This document shows positions 49,701 to 62,560 of a stretch of DNA of 64,000 bases, piece by piece. Source of the DNA: Azadirachta indica (Eukaryota > Streptophyta > Magnoliopsida > Sapindales > Meliaceae); contig CM040444.1 of NCBI GenBank assembly GCA_022749755.1, forward strand, positions 3,289,009-3,353,008, given 5' to 3'. The first letter of the stretch is position 1, and the number at the start of each line of letters is the position of its first letter. The notes under the pieces are model-generated. The model searched no databases. It was not told the origin of the DNA and saw nothing but the letters and a program-made list of their open reading frames with translations. The translations under genes and the position numbers were made by a program.

Positions 49701-52700
49701 GCTTCTCTTGAATCCTATTTGATATTTAGGCTGCCGATTTTGATGTGGAGGCAGCTCAAAGAGGGATCATCTACATTGATGAAGTTGATAAGATAACAAA
49801 GGTGGTTTTATGATTTGTTTCATAATAATTATTCTGCATTTAGTTATTTTAATGCCCAACTTATGATTATCCTTTCAAATCTTGGTGAAGGCTGAGAATT
49901 CAAACATTGGCAGAGATGTATCTGGGGAGGGAGTTCAACAGGCTTTACTGAAAATGCTGGAAGGAACTGTGAGTAAAATAATGATAAATTAGTCCTCTTA
50001 ATTTTGGTATTTTGTTCCTTGTTTTCTTTTTGCTTATCAACTTTCCTGAAGAGTGCATTACTTCAACTATAAGAAATCAAACAAAAAAGAGAAGTCAATA
50101 TCTTATTAGTTTCTGCATTGCATCTAATATTTTAAAACATCCTCAATAATCGTACCATGCTGTGTACAGTAATTATTACCAAACTCAATGGTATATAATT
50201 TGATTCATTTTTGAGCCTGTTTAAGCAGTGGTTTCATACTTTTATGGAAATAAACTATTGAGAATTTCTCAAGGTTGCTTTCTGGTGTTTCTGCAAATTA
50301 CTGTACGACCTTTTAGGAGAAGCTGAATGTAAAATGGTTCTTAATATTTCTGAATTGCCAGTGTGCATTTTATATCTAGTATTTTGTTTTCTTCAATCAT
50401 CTGTTCATGATGATGGAGGAATTACTTCTTCAGTTTCTATTTGCAAGATCCAACTATGCTGCTGATAGTGATTTTCAGTGCATACCCTAGTAGGTTTTAT
50501 TGTGAGACACTGAATGTTCTATCTTTCTCATTCCCCTGCATCTTTTTCTGATGTTCACAAATATGCACAGCCTTTGCTAGATAAGTGCCCATTTGGTTTG
50601 GCTTTTTCGCTTGCCAAAAGGGCTTTTCTAATGATAAAAGCCCTTTTCAAATTTTTTGATGTTATTTGGTTGGCACTAGAGAAAGGCTTTTGAGATTGAC
50701 AGTAGAACTTTTTCAACTTTTTTAAAAGGCAAAATTTTCTAAAGCACCCTTACATTATTTTAAAAATTTCAAATTATTTTTTTAAAATAGAACATTAAAA
50801 ATTTGTCTATTAAAGTAAGTACTCAAAATTTCTAAAAGTTATTTGTAACAACCAACGATTAATAAATTTTGTGAAAAGCTCTACATATAAAAGCTTTACA
50901 GGTAAAAGGTCTATTTCAAAAAGCACTACTTGAAAACCTATACCAAATGGACCCGAAGTGATCTAACCAAATTCACCTCGAGTTGGAAAGGTTAGTACAT
51001 TGTAAAAGCGGCTTTAAATTAACGAGACTATGAATGTGGAATTCTTGCAACTGGATGCTTGTCCCTTGCATGTTAGCCTGGTGGTAAGGTTTAGAATGCT
51101 ATCAGGCTAGTCTCAAGATTTGGTCCTGCTTAATGGAAATAAGAAAAAAAAAAAAAAAGGTCTTTGCATGCATAAGCTTAAGTGTTAAATAAAATATGTT
51201 TTCCATGGAAACATTGTGAAATTTATAATAATGTGATATTTTAGGTTAGTTGCCTTCATACTTTCTGAGGATACCCGTTAATTTTCTGAAGCGTTCTACA
51301 TTTCTATCATTTGTTTACGTACTGTTAAATGTTTTTCATTCTCAGGTTGTAAATGTTCCTGTACCTGATAAAGGAGTTCGGAAACTTCCTCGGAGTGATA
51401 ACATTGTGGTATGGTAGGCCCATATTTATCTGCGATGTTGGTAGGCTTAAATGTCATTAGCTGCATGGCATAGTGAAAGGTTCCATCGCCAAAGTAGAAA
51501 CTTTTGTTCCTGGATTTCCTATGTATTATGCTAAGCACTTGTTATAGAAACATTTCCTAACCTTTTCGGATACAAGATATTGTACATCAAATTTAAACAT
51601 TTCAAGTATTTAAAAAGTTAACTAGCTAGGATGTTAGGATTTGGATTAGAGAAAGGAGACACAGAGATGTTAGTGTCTACCCCAAACATAAAGGAGCCTC
51701 CTTGCATATTACTAATGGTAAATAAACATAAACCATTGCATCATATTGATGACAATAAGCCCTATTTTAGACATTTTAATAGAGTCAGTTGAGAATTTAT
51801 TACTCTTCCCTCTACCAAAAGATAAAGGAAAAAATATTATGCCACTATCATCTTGAACCCATTACTTCATAAGTCCAAGGCCTGAGAAACAAGAATATGA
51901 AGAATCATTATTTTTATTATTATTATAAATTTTCTTTTTTTTATTTTTAAATTTCCTGCTGGTTCATCATCCTGCGCATCTGATCACTTTTTTGTGATGA
52001 GTACAGATTGATACGAAAAACATTCTTTTTATATGTGGTGGGGCCTTTGTTGATTTGGAGAAGACCATTTCAGAGAGGTAATGACATTTCTTAAGTGTTG
52101 TTTGTTATATTTTTTTTACCAAAATTTGCTTCTCACATAACGGGAGTTTGAAAAGCTTTTCGTATTTATCTTCCTAGACGGCAAGACTCTTCTATTGGCT
52201 TTGGAGCACCAGTTCGTGCAAACATGAGGAGCAGTGGATTAACTGATGCTCTTGTGACGTCATCATTGTTAGAATCAGTGAGAACCAAAATCCAAATGGC
52301 TAAAATTGCTGGTTCTTTTCCATTATGATTGCTTGTTTTTCATTCCTCTAGTTGAGATTCTCTTTTGGAATTTATTCAATATTAATCTTTACTTAAGATC
52401 TGTTCTTCTTTCATTTGAATACATAGCATCAGTGTTTCTTACGTTCAGGTAGAAAGCAGTGATCTTATAGCATATGGCCTTATTCCTGAATTTATTGGGC
52501 GGTTTCCAATCTTAGTTAGCTTGTTAGCTTTAAACGAAGATCAACTTGTTCAGGTGTGTTCTATCTTCTGATACAATAAACTTTTAATTTTCCTTATTTC
52601 TTCTTTAATTGTTGCATTGGTCGTTTAGTGGCCTTACCAGAGTCGCTCAAAAAGATGCAGTTGGTCTCTGACCTGCAATGATAGAGTTTCATTTCAGAAA

Positions 52701-54511
52701 AAATTTAGTACTTTAGTGCTACCACTATTCATTGAATATGCATACTTGTTATATGTGAAACTAAAAATTTGAAATGAAAGATTATCCTTTTTACTGTAGA
52801 ATCTCAGTTCGTTCTTCTTTCCTCAATGACAAGATCAGTTCATTCTTCTTTCCTTAATGACAAGAAAGTTGACAAATTATGATGAAATTATTTTTGTATG
52901 ATAGGTTCTCATGGAGCCGAAAAATGCTCTTGGTAGACAGTACAAGAAGATGTTCAGCATGAACAATGTAAGGTTTTGATCCATTTCATTTATGGCTAGG
53001 AAACTCTTTACTTCTTTCTTGTTTTGAATCAGTTCCAATGGCCATCATTGGTCTTGCCCACCCTCTATATGTTAGCTTATAATTACTACTGTTTTTCTTT
53101 TCAAATTTTAGGTCAAACTACACTTTACTGATGATGCATTGAGATTGATTGCGAAGAAAGCTGTGGCAAAGAACACTGGTGCTCGTGGTCTAAGAGCCAT
53201 ATTAGAAAATATTCTAACAGAAGCAATGTTTGAGGTATATATGTGTAAGGAATTGCAAATAGGTGCAAGCTGGACCGGCTCCTTATGTCATTTCCATAAC
53301 TGAATGTTTTTTTAAACTTTTTTATTTGCACTTTTCAGACTCCAGACACCAACCTTGGAACTTCTAGCGTCAATGCAGTTTTGGTTGATGAGGATGCTGT
53401 TGGATCAGTGGATGCATCTGGATGTGGTGCAAAAATTCTTCGCGGAGATGGTGCATTAGAGCAATTTCTTCTTGAGACAAAGTCAAAAGATTTTCTGGTA
53501 TGTTCTTGATATTCTCTCTTTAGGAGTCACTATCCTACTTCAATGTAACTGATTATTCGTTTGTCCCTGTGCTGCTCAAAGTCATGATGATATTCCAAAA
53601 TTGGAACTTGCATGATAATATCTTCAGCTGCAAAATTGGCTTGGAAATCGGACTAAATTGCTAGAAGTTTTATTAGACTTGAGCTTGTTGAGTGCAACTT
53701 GCAAGACTGACTTTCCAATGAATAGCCATGACGTAAAAAGGATCATTTTAATATTAGGTGAGAACTGGTAAATGTGTTGATTTCTTAGTTAGATGGGCAG
53801 CAAACAAGAACCCATGCTGTTTAAGAGACTTGCAAGTCTAATACCTGTTCTGATTAACTTAATATCATTTTCCTTGTGTTATTTGGTCCCAACCTCCTTG
53901 TAAACTTCAAAATTGATATTTCTTAAGGTGCCTTAGGTTTCCTTGAAATTTTGGTGTTTTTGTTTTGTTTTTAAATCACAGCAAGCGTTTGGTAAATTAT
54001 CAAGTGATTTCATTCCATAATAGTAGTAGCTTCAAATTTACACTAGCTCAATACCAGATGAAACTTTAGACATCATGCGTAGTAGATTCTAATGTTAAAA
54101 AAGTAAAGGTGCTCATGTAATCATGCGAAACTAAAGTAAAGCTCATTCAATTCATTGTACTTCATTCCATATCTTCTCATTCTCATATCATTGGATCCCT
54201 CTCGAGAATGTTACTGTTTACATAGTGTTAAACCAGTTTTAGTATTTAACCCTTTTTGCTGTACTATACTAAGAACGATTGGATATTCATTTTGAGTAGT
54301 AAATCTTGCTTTTCTTTGTCATGATTACCATCCTTTGAGGATGATTTGTGCATCTGAATTATGCAAGTAAATTTGTGTATATATATATATATATATATAG
54401 TTGTTTTATTGATTAGGATTCATGATGAATTTTTCAAATAATTTAATTAATCTTGGCTTGCAGGGGAAAGACAAGGTTTCACAGCTTGGATGTAGATCAT
54501 TGAGCTTGTAA
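46741..54511 (+). CDS. CLPX: organellar ClpX, AAA+ unfoldase subunit of the Clp protease
   Basis: Exons: 46741-47304, 48029-48090, 48197-48291, 48429-48508, 48929-48979, 49730-49801, 49891-49968, 51346-51408, 52007-52077, 52178-52277, 52449-52553, 52905-52967, 53112-53234, 53339-53497, 54464-54511. This gives 577 aa, the usual length for plant CLPX. The N-terminus is basic and Ser/Thr-rich with few acidic residues, fitting a mitochondrial presequence. Zinc-binding pairs are C75/C78 and C107/C110 (CPRC twice). Walker A GPTGSGKT is at 236-243, pore loop GYVG at about 269-272, Walker B IIYIDE ends at 302, the ClpP-contacting IGF loop is at 385-387, GLIPEFIGR has the arginine finger near 430, and sensor-2 GARGLR is near 491. 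ClpX unfolds substrates and feeds them to ClpP in the mitochondrial matrix. The intron after exon 4 is GC-AG; all others use GT-AG. The exon 2 donor (GTCAGT) is the only choice that keeps the frame and is the weakest call. Nothing suggests loss of function. Confidence 0.94.
48857..48882. repeat. poly-T tract in a CLPX intron
   Basis: Twenty-six consecutive T residues about 45 bases upstream of the exon 5 acceptor. It may act as part of an extended pyrimidine tract for the GC-AG intron. Confidence 0.9.
50585..50954. mobile_element. MITE candidate in CLPX intron 7
   Basis: The ends are inverted: GTGCCCATTTGGTTTGG on the left and, reading the right end in reverse complement, GGGTCCATTTGGTATAGG. 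Internal GCTTTT/AAAAGC motifs are also mirrored. The ~370-bp non-coding element matches the common plant type whose ends read CCATTTGGT. No certain target-site duplication was found. Confidence 0.6.
51073..51163 (+). mobile_element. tRNA-derived SINE with target-site duplication in CLPX intron 7
   Basis: A-box-like TAGCCTGGTGGTAAGG begins at 51074, and a degraded B-box-like CTCAAGATTTGGTCCTGC starts about 36 bases later, a tRNA-like spacing. The element ends in a 15-A tail (51144-51158). TTGCATG lies immediately before it (51066-51072) and again just after the tail (51164-51170), as expected for a target-site duplication. Plant Au-type SINEs have the same TAGCCTAGTGGTAAGG head, so this is a short member or truncated relative. 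Confidence 0.65.
54379..54399. repeat. (TA)n microsatellite in the last CLPX intron
   Basis: About ten TA units ending some 60 bases before the final acceptor. Confidence 0.85.
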
Positions 54512-54890
54512 AGATTAACTGAATGGATTGCTTGTATAAATTGTTTGTAAATAAGTATAGTAAATGGAAGACTCAAGGCAGTTAACTTTTCTTTTGCTTC
54601 CAATTATGGTCAATCAAACCAAGTATTAGAGTTAACAGCCTTTATTATATGAGCAGGGCAGGCTTGCAAATATATATGTTTAGACAATTATGAGAGATTT
54701 GGAATTACAACGAAAGAGTTGGAGAGCTCACTGATGGTGCAACTGAATTTACTGTGATATAACCTCTTTTATTATAGCATTAGAAAAGAATATTGTTCTG
54801 TCTTGAGTGCTCATTTTAGATTAAAAAAGAAAAAGAAAAAGAAAAGGAAATTGTTTTCTATAAAAACATTTGGTAAATATTTTTCCCCTT
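54512..54890. other. CLPX 3' flank
   Basis: Probably the 3' UTR and terminator region of CLPX, with an A-rich run (AAAAAGAAAAAG) near 54.83 kb. No other feature seen. Confidence 0.45.
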
Positions 54891-54909
54891 CACAAGAATA
54901 ATACCAGTA

Positions 54910-55370
54910 CGGCGGGTAAAAAGGCTTGGGCTGAATTTTATCTGCGGCTAGGCTTGAGCTTTTATTCTGAAAGCTTTGTTCAATGTTGGCCCAGCTTGGG
55001 TATAAGTCTAGATTGGCTTGGTAAAGTCTGGGTTGGCTCGATTAGTGTGCATTAAATTTAAAATTTTGGACCTGACCCGGTCGGGGTCAAAGCAAAGCTT
55101 GAAAATCATAAAACTTGGCTCGAATCTTCATAGATTTATTTGGATCGAGTAAGATTTAAAAATCTGACTCGAACTCGAACTTAATTGCTGGGTATTAAGA
55201 ATGTTGACATAAACAAGGTCTGGTCCAGACAATAAAAAACCCAAGCTTGGGTGCAGGTCGAGTTTTAATGAAACATATCCAAACTTGGGCCAACTTTTTA
55301 AAAATTCGGGTCCAGACTAGGCTCTTAAAAATGCGGTTCGAACTTGGATTTTGCCCACCCTAAATACAAG
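54910..55370. repeat. dispersed repeat with GGGTGGGC/CTTGGGC-type motifs
   Basis: Repeated CTTGGGC, GGCTTGG, GGCTCGA and GACCCGG words, with ends resembling GGCGGGTAAAAAGG on the left and, in reverse complement, GGGTGGGCAAAATCC on the right. This composition is common in plant interspersed repeats of the GGGTGGGCAA type. It is non-coding and its superfamily is not assigned. Confidence 0.5.
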
Positions 55371-58300
55371 TATTTCTTGGATCTTTAAAATGAGTTTTTT
55401 TCCCCTCTTTGCCGCTGGTTTAAAGGTAAGTAAGGCAAGTAAAAGCATATTTTTGAAAACACTCAAAAAGCGTCAAGCTTAAATTATAATTAAAAAAAGA
55501 AAATTTTGTGCAAATTATAACTAAAAAAGTAATGTTATATATCCTAGATTTTTATCTCAAATTTTTGTCTTAAATGATATGATATTTATTAAACAGATAG
55601 TGAAACAGACTGAATAATCGTGAAATTTAATATTATTTCACAACTTCTTAATAAATATCACATAATTACTTGAAATTTATATGAAAAAATTTTACTCAAG
55701 GATAAGAAAAATTTAAAAAACACTTTTTTAATCATTATCAATATATATTCATATTAATTTTCGAAGAATGGAGAATAGAGAACAAATGAAATTTATTTAC
55801 TAAAAAAGGGAGAGAAACATAAAAACAAATTGCTTAAGAAAGAGATTTTCATATAGAGAATTTATTATAAGAAAATGATAAGGGTGGGCGAAAAATTGAT
55901 GACCCAAAATGAATAGAATTTTTACTCAGTTTGTTTGGCTAACAATTTAATAATTGAAAAAAATCAAAGTTTCGGTTTAGTTCTCGATTTTATTGTATAA
56001 ATTTGAGAATTGAAAAGTTTTAAGATTGATGAATTATGCTTAAATATTTTTTAATTTTTGATTTAGAATTATAAACTTTGATTAATGTGTAAAAGATTGA
56101 TGAATCTTAATATAAAATTATGGAAAAAAATTAAAAAAAATCTTAAAATGGGCTAGGTTTAAACCAAATTGAATTGATCCACCTAAATCAGTTTTGATAT
56201 GTTTGGTTCATAAGTCATTTTATTGTTTAAAAAAATTCAACCGTTTTAGTATAGTTTTCAAATTGGGTAAAAATTACATCAAAAAATGTTTATCTTAGAA
56301 AATGATGTATTTATAAATAGAAAAGAGATCATCTATTTATAATAAAAAAATAATACGGTAGTAGTTATTAATAAAGTCTATTTGACTAAAATTTTATCAA
56401 ACACATCTCTTTTTATAACCATGTATTTCACATTTAGTTGTTATTTTGTCACTGATTTATCACATGTAACGGTGGAAGAAAAGTGGTGATTAATTCGTCT
56501 TATTTATGTTATTAAATATATATATATTCACATTTTACTTAATTTTTTATTATTGAATTAATTAATTAAGTTGTTATTTATTAAAAAATACATTCAACCA
56601 TGTGAATTAGGAAGTCTTATTATATGAAATTAATAATCGTTTTCTTTTGAAAGAAATCTAGCCCATTAATGTTGAAACAATCCAAAATAATTTCATAAAA
56701 CACATTGCCATTTGGCTTATAGTGATAGAAAAGTACGATATAAAATATTATTTAACAAGGATTTGAGTTACAAATCTCATCTATTACAAAGCTAAAAAGA
56801 AGTTTAGGCTTTTCTTTTTAAAACAAGAGAAATTTATTATACTTTTGAAAATTTGTTACTACCGAATTATTTTTAAAGTTATAAATATAAACTATCTATT
56901 AATTTAACAGAACGCCTTAGCTAGCAAGTAAAAGATCAAATATCTTTATACGCACATTTGTACGTGCACATTAAGAACTTTATTTATACAAAAATGTATT
57001 GTAATTGTCATTCTTTAAAATTAATAATATGTTTATGACTTTCATGTTTTGACTTAATTTCAAAAGTATATTTTATTTAACTTATTATGAGATGACATAC
57101 ACATCGGTTTAGCCGACTTTTGTAAATATAGTATATGATAATTTATTTTCCTTCTATACTATGATCTATGAGAGTGAAATACTAACCAAAAAAAAAAAAC
57201 AATTGTTTTCACAATGCTTTTAATAGTGTAAAAGAGATTGATACATGATAATGAATTAAATAGCACAACTAGGGATTTTGAGATGCATTTGTTGGACTTG
57301 TATTCAAGCTCTAATGTCATGTCTATTAGTTTGCGCATTAATACATATTTAACAAAGTAATTTAAATTTGTACCTCAATTATAGGGTTGTTCATTGGTAT
57401 TAAACACTTGAGTAAGAGTTGACCCATCCTTTAATCTGCTAAATGATCTTTCTTTTCTTTGTCTCTCCTATAATAAGCGAGCACATATTTTGGTTTGTAT
57501 TTCTTCTAAAAGCCTACAGTTCGTGAATATGGTTTAATCTCTTTTGTGGAGAAGAAATACCATCTTCGAAATTCAAAGACTGGGTATAGATCTATTTCAA
57601 TAAAAATTTATAATTACTGCTCCAATATCTAATTAAAAGTGCATTTTCTATTCAATTTTCAGTATCTACCTCAAAAATTAAAACAGTTTTTAAACTGCAT
57701 TCCAAAAAGGGTATTCTTTTTTTGTTTACAAAAAGCACTTTCCAAACGTTTTTGCAAAAGATGCTTTTGCTTAGAATTCAACAAAATATTGTACTTTCTA
57801 AAAACCAAATTCTTTAAATGATTATTTATGTTCATTAATCATCAAGATTTCAATTATATTATAAACTATTTGACATAAATCGCAATCTCTAAAAAGCCTA
57901 TTGCTTCTAGAAGCAATACACATTTTAAATGAAAATCAAAATAAGAGATACTAAAGAGTTTATGGAGAATTTAACTTGATATCCATTACAATAGTGATAT
58001 GCTTCTCCTGTATAGGTTGATCTTTCTTCTCAAGATACTCAACAGATTGTCATTAGAATATGTTTATCTTTAATCTTTACAAAATAAAAACTTTTTATAT
58101 GGTTGATAAATTTTGACAATTTGATCCTTGCATTGCTCGTTAACCACATATAATACTAGGAATTAAAGTATGTAAATTGAGAAAATCATGTATTGATTTG
58201 TTACTTGACTAAACATTGGGAGAAAAAAAATTATTACTCATTTTAAATTAATAGAATAGAACTATTAAATCAATCCTAAATTATGATATATCTTTTTATG

Positions 58301-59079
58301 ATTCTTTCATTACAATAATTCTAAAATTTTTATCACTTTTAAATTTTTTAAATTTAATTGATTTGATATTTTCTAAGTTTTTTGAATATAAATGATAACT
58401 TTAAAATTAAAGAAAAAGAGTTTGAAAATACAATGTTACCAAAAGAGATTTTTTAATATGAGTTCTTCTAAACTATGTTAAACAAGCATATACATATTCA
58501 CAACAAGCATTTAGGATCAAAGCTGAAAAGTGCACCAATATTTTTATTTTTTAACTGCCAACAACTATTTGGAAACACAAATTCTAGAAAAAATTAAATT
58601 GAACAGGAACTATAAGTTACTTATTCATTAACTAGAACAAGTAATTGACAATTTCTTATCCTTAAACTGTAATAAAGAGGGTTTTAAATCGAGTTTGTTA
58701 TTGCTTTGACTCTTAACTTTATCATTAAGCTTCAAAATTTTGAGTTCTTGATTCATTGTTGAGAAGATGAGTTCTAAATAATTTTGTTGCTGGATACCCT
58801 TCTAAAACATGATTTTTGAATTAGAATAATTGCTGTTTATATGAGCCAGTGCATTATTAACAATTATAATCATTGTATCATTATTTTTCTCATCTAGTAT
58901 TGTTGATTTTTGTTTTTTTATGATATGTTTTATTTGCTTATGATATTGAAGATTAATCTTTAATATTAATAAATCTTGATCTTTATTATTTTATATGCCA
59001 TGTACTATTTTATGTGTACATGTATGATATGGGTTGAAAATGACAATGACAAATGCATTGAATAATATGGACAAATTAG
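55371..59079. other. AT-rich intergenic region with a second GGGTGGGC-type repeat
   Basis: From about 55882 (GGGTGGGCGAAAA) to about 56270 the words CGGTTTAG, TTTGGTTC, AACCAAATTG and CAAATTGGGT look like another dispersed repeat of the kind seen just upstream. The rest is AT-rich with no supportable gene. Confidence 0.4.
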
Positions 59080-60250
59080 ATGATGAAGAGGAGTTTGATA
59101 ATATTTTGTGCACTTTTCTCTATACTATTGCATATTTTAGTATAACCTATATTCATAAATAACATTACATAAATTCTTCATAAACATATAATATCTGGTT
59201 AGCACAAGTATTGAGAGAGGATGAAACTTGATGTTATAAAATGTTTAAAACAGAGAATGATGTATTTATTAGATTATGTAATGAATTGGAAACTAATTAT
59301 GGCTTAAAATGCTCAAGAAGAGTGAGTGCTGCTAAGATATTAAGAATATGTTTGTATATTCTAAGACATGGTATAAGAAATAGATTGGTGCAAGAAAGAT
59401 TCCAACACTCTGGTGAGACCATAAGTAGATATTTTGGTGAAATATTAGATGTTGTCGGTCTCATAACAATAGATTTAAAACTAGTTAATTTAGAATTCAA
59501 AAATATTCTTAAAAAAAATATTGAGAGATTCAAGATATATGCTTCATTTTAAAGGTAAATGATGCATCAATTAATTTTTTTACACATATGATTTATAAAT
59601 ATTAATAATATTTTTTTTATAATCTTAATTTTTAGGATTGTATTGGTGTTATTGATAATGATGTGCATATTATTGCTTCTATACCTTCTCGTAGAAAGAG
59701 GATACCAACTCAAAACATAATGGCTGCATGCAATTTTAACATACGCAATTCATATTTACAATCGTAAGTTAGGAAGACAGTATTTATGATACAAAAATAT
59801 TTTTATCAACCCTTTGTAATCCTACTCTGAATTTTCCTACACCTCATAGAGGATATACTTTTTATATGGTACTTTAAAGTTATTAAAATTTTCTTACTTG
59901 TTTTAAGGAATATTATAATTTACTATTTTTTATACATAATAGACACATTTAGTGGATATAAGATATTCGCAAATGAAAGGATATGTAGGGCCATATATGA
60001 AAGATATATATCATCTGCCATAAATTTTGTCGAGCTAGCCAACCTATGGTAGGCTATCAAAAGGTATTCAATCATGTACGCTCTTCACTTAGAAGTATTA
60101 TTGAACGCACTTGTGGTAACTGGAAGTAAAGATAAAATATTTATAGGGATATATCTAGTTATCTATTTAATAAACAAATGAAGATAGTAACAACTATATA
60201 AGATAACATGCTTGACATGGCATTTTTGAAAAAATGAACAATAATCTATA
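59080..60250 (+). mobile_element. degenerate PIF/Harbinger transposon
   Basis: The frame from ATG 59241 encodes the N-terminal HTH-like region of plant PIF/Harbinger (HARBI1-like) transposases, including CSRRVSAAKIL and QERFQHSGETISRYFGEIL. After an intron-like gap the DDE part resumes at about 59636 with DCIGVIDND (family DCIGAIDGTH) and IPTQNIMAACNFNI. Further relics are GYVGPYMKDIYHLP near 59980 and, in another frame, YQKVFNHVRSSLRSIIERTC near 60050, matching the family's NHVHSSLRSVIERTFG block. Stops, frameshifts and loss of the middle catalytic region mean it cannot transpose by itself. An acidic DDEEEFDN stretch near 59080 may mark its start. Terminal repeats were not found. Confidence 0.8.
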
Positions 60251-61140
60251 TAATGTCATCAATGATGAGGTACAAAGTAATATTAGTAGTCAAGTAGAAC
60301 ATTTTACTATCAATGGATATTGAATCTAAGAAACAAAAATTTTGAAAAATAATATTGCTAAAAGTTTAATGAGAGTAGGGTATTACATTTCTTTAATCTA
60401 TTTATTTATATTTTTGGATTTTGTACCTCATTAAATTCTAAAATCATACCTTGTTGAAATTATATTATTTGAAAATAAAAAATAATAATTTTTTTATGAA
60501 TCATTTTATAATATACATATATATTAATCATTTATATTATTATAGTATTTTAACAGAAAAATTTACCAAATACTTGTAAATTATTAGTCAAATTCATAAC
60601 ACTTTTAAATATAAAATTTATTAAACACTAAATTGTTTCTCTTTAAAGTTAATTATTTTTAAAGCATAATCAAAATAAATTATTTTAAAATCAAAAGAAA
60701 TTCGAAACTATCCCTTAGTAACTAGTAATTTTATTTTCACTGGACCACACTTCTCAACATGGTTATGTAATATTCAAAAGTTTCTGTATACCAAATGAGT
60801 CAAACAAAATGCTTGAATTTTTCTTGTACTGTAAGAAAGGCGAGCAAAAGGTATGGGCATTATTGTCAATACAAAACTTCAGAAAAGGTCATCACTAGAT
60901 TCTTCACACTATTTACACCACGTGTCACATACAAGCAAATAAGACTTCTAGTTCCAATAGACCGAAAATAAAAGGGATAACAACATTTTGGTCCTTAACT
61001 TTTTATATTTTTTTAAATAAAAGGCACAATTTGTATATTTATAAAAAATAAATTTTTAACTTGTATTAGAATGACAAAATCACTCTTATGATATGAAATT
61101 ATGATAATAAAATAGTATAATATATTGTCATGTTATGTTG
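60251..61140. other. AT-rich intergenic region
   Basis: No supportable gene. The sequence up to about 60.72 kb could be the right arm of the Harbinger relic, but no terminal repeat is clear. Confidence 0.4.
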
Positions 61141-61261
61141 CAAGAGCCCTTTCCACTAGCTAGGTGATGCTCATTTAAGGGAAAGGTTCAAGCTCTCATT
61201 TTTCTTCAGAAAAGATTTTTCCTTAAAATTAATGGTACACCTGATTTTGTAAAAAAAAAAA
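61141..61261 (+). mobile_element. possible tRNA-derived SINE remnant
   Basis: An A-box-like TAGCTAGGTGATG near 61157 and a good B-box-like GGTTCAAGCTC at 61185 have tRNA-like spacing, and an A-rich tail lies at about 61250-61261. No target-site duplication is obvious. The tRNA itself would not fold properly, so it is not called as a tRNA gene. Confidence 0.4.
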
Positions 61262-62560
61262 TTAAATTAATTTATAAGGAATAGGTTTTACTAGACATTT
61301 GATAAGTTACTAATAAATTTATTTATTTTTTTAATATGTATATTAAAAAAAGGTATTTGATCGGTTATAACTAATATACTATAATTAATTTGATCTAGGC
61401 CACACTATAATTAATTCAATCTAAAGTAGTAATTAACTCAATCTCAGAAAAATTATGACTACTTCAATCTAAAATAAATCATATTAAATATTTAATCGTT
61501 TATAATAGAGTGTGCTGTAACATGATTAATTAAATTTAAAGTAATAATTGACTTGAATTGAATCGAACTATGACTACTTCAATTTAAAGTAAATCATTTT
61601 CATTTTATTCATTTATAAAAAAGTTATTCGTTAAACATCTAACTATTGAAAAAAGAATGATTTAATTAAGAGTAGAACTTATCAGAAAGTATTTAGTATT
61701 ATTGTCCATACAGGGAAAAGTAATTTTGAATAGTTAAAAATGATTTTAGTTATATATTAAAATTTTTTAAAATTACTTTTGGTAAAATTATCATATGTTA
61801 TATCAAATTTTAAGAAGGAAGAAATTATTTTTCAAAATCTAATTTTGAAATCCAGTTTTTTAAAATATAAATAATAAATAATCTATTAAAAATTATGAAA
61901 ATGTAAAATTAACCCTAAAATAATTATTAAATTTTAACTTTAATTAGAAAATAAATTTGTTAAAACTTAAATAAATTGTTATCTTTTTATTACTTTTCTA
62001 TATCTTTTATTTTTTTAAAAATATAACTAAAAAATTTATAGTTTTTGCTATAAATTATTTTAAGCTATGATATTTAAACTATTATATAATATCATATTTA
62101 TATTATATTATGTACTTAGACAAAATATTAATTTTTATTTATCACTGTAGTATTTTAATAATAAAATTTTCAAAACATACAATAATTTTTTTAAAAAATT
62201 TAAGATACTTTTGAAATTAAAATTTATTAAATATTATATTGCCGTTTATTATTTTTTTAATATAATAAAACAAAAAATTTTATAATTAATAGAAACTTCA
62301 AATTGGCCCTCAGAATAGGATCTAGAGTGGGTTCTGGTAGAGACACGATTGTCTAAAAAGAGGGTCTAAAAAAATGTTAAAGGAGACAATTTTTATAAAT
62401 GACAAAAGTCTGTCTTTACTTATAAAAACATATAAAATGGGGATCCAAATGTTATTTTCAAGAAACAGAGGAGTAAAATGGAAATGCGTCAGCAGCAAAG
62501 CCAAATAGCTCTCTTTTCATTACAAAGTAATTAAAATAAATAATTAACATAAAAAACAGT
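61262..62560. other. AT-rich region upstream of CAND1
   Basis: Extremely AT-rich with no gene signal. From 61.38 to 61.6 kb a phrase like AATTAATTCAATCTAAAGTA recurs in diverged tandem form. Confidence 0.45.

Noticed and set aside
61141..61261. tRNA gene
   Set aside because: Box-like motifs are present but the acceptor stem and cloverleaf do not form; SINE remnant preferred.
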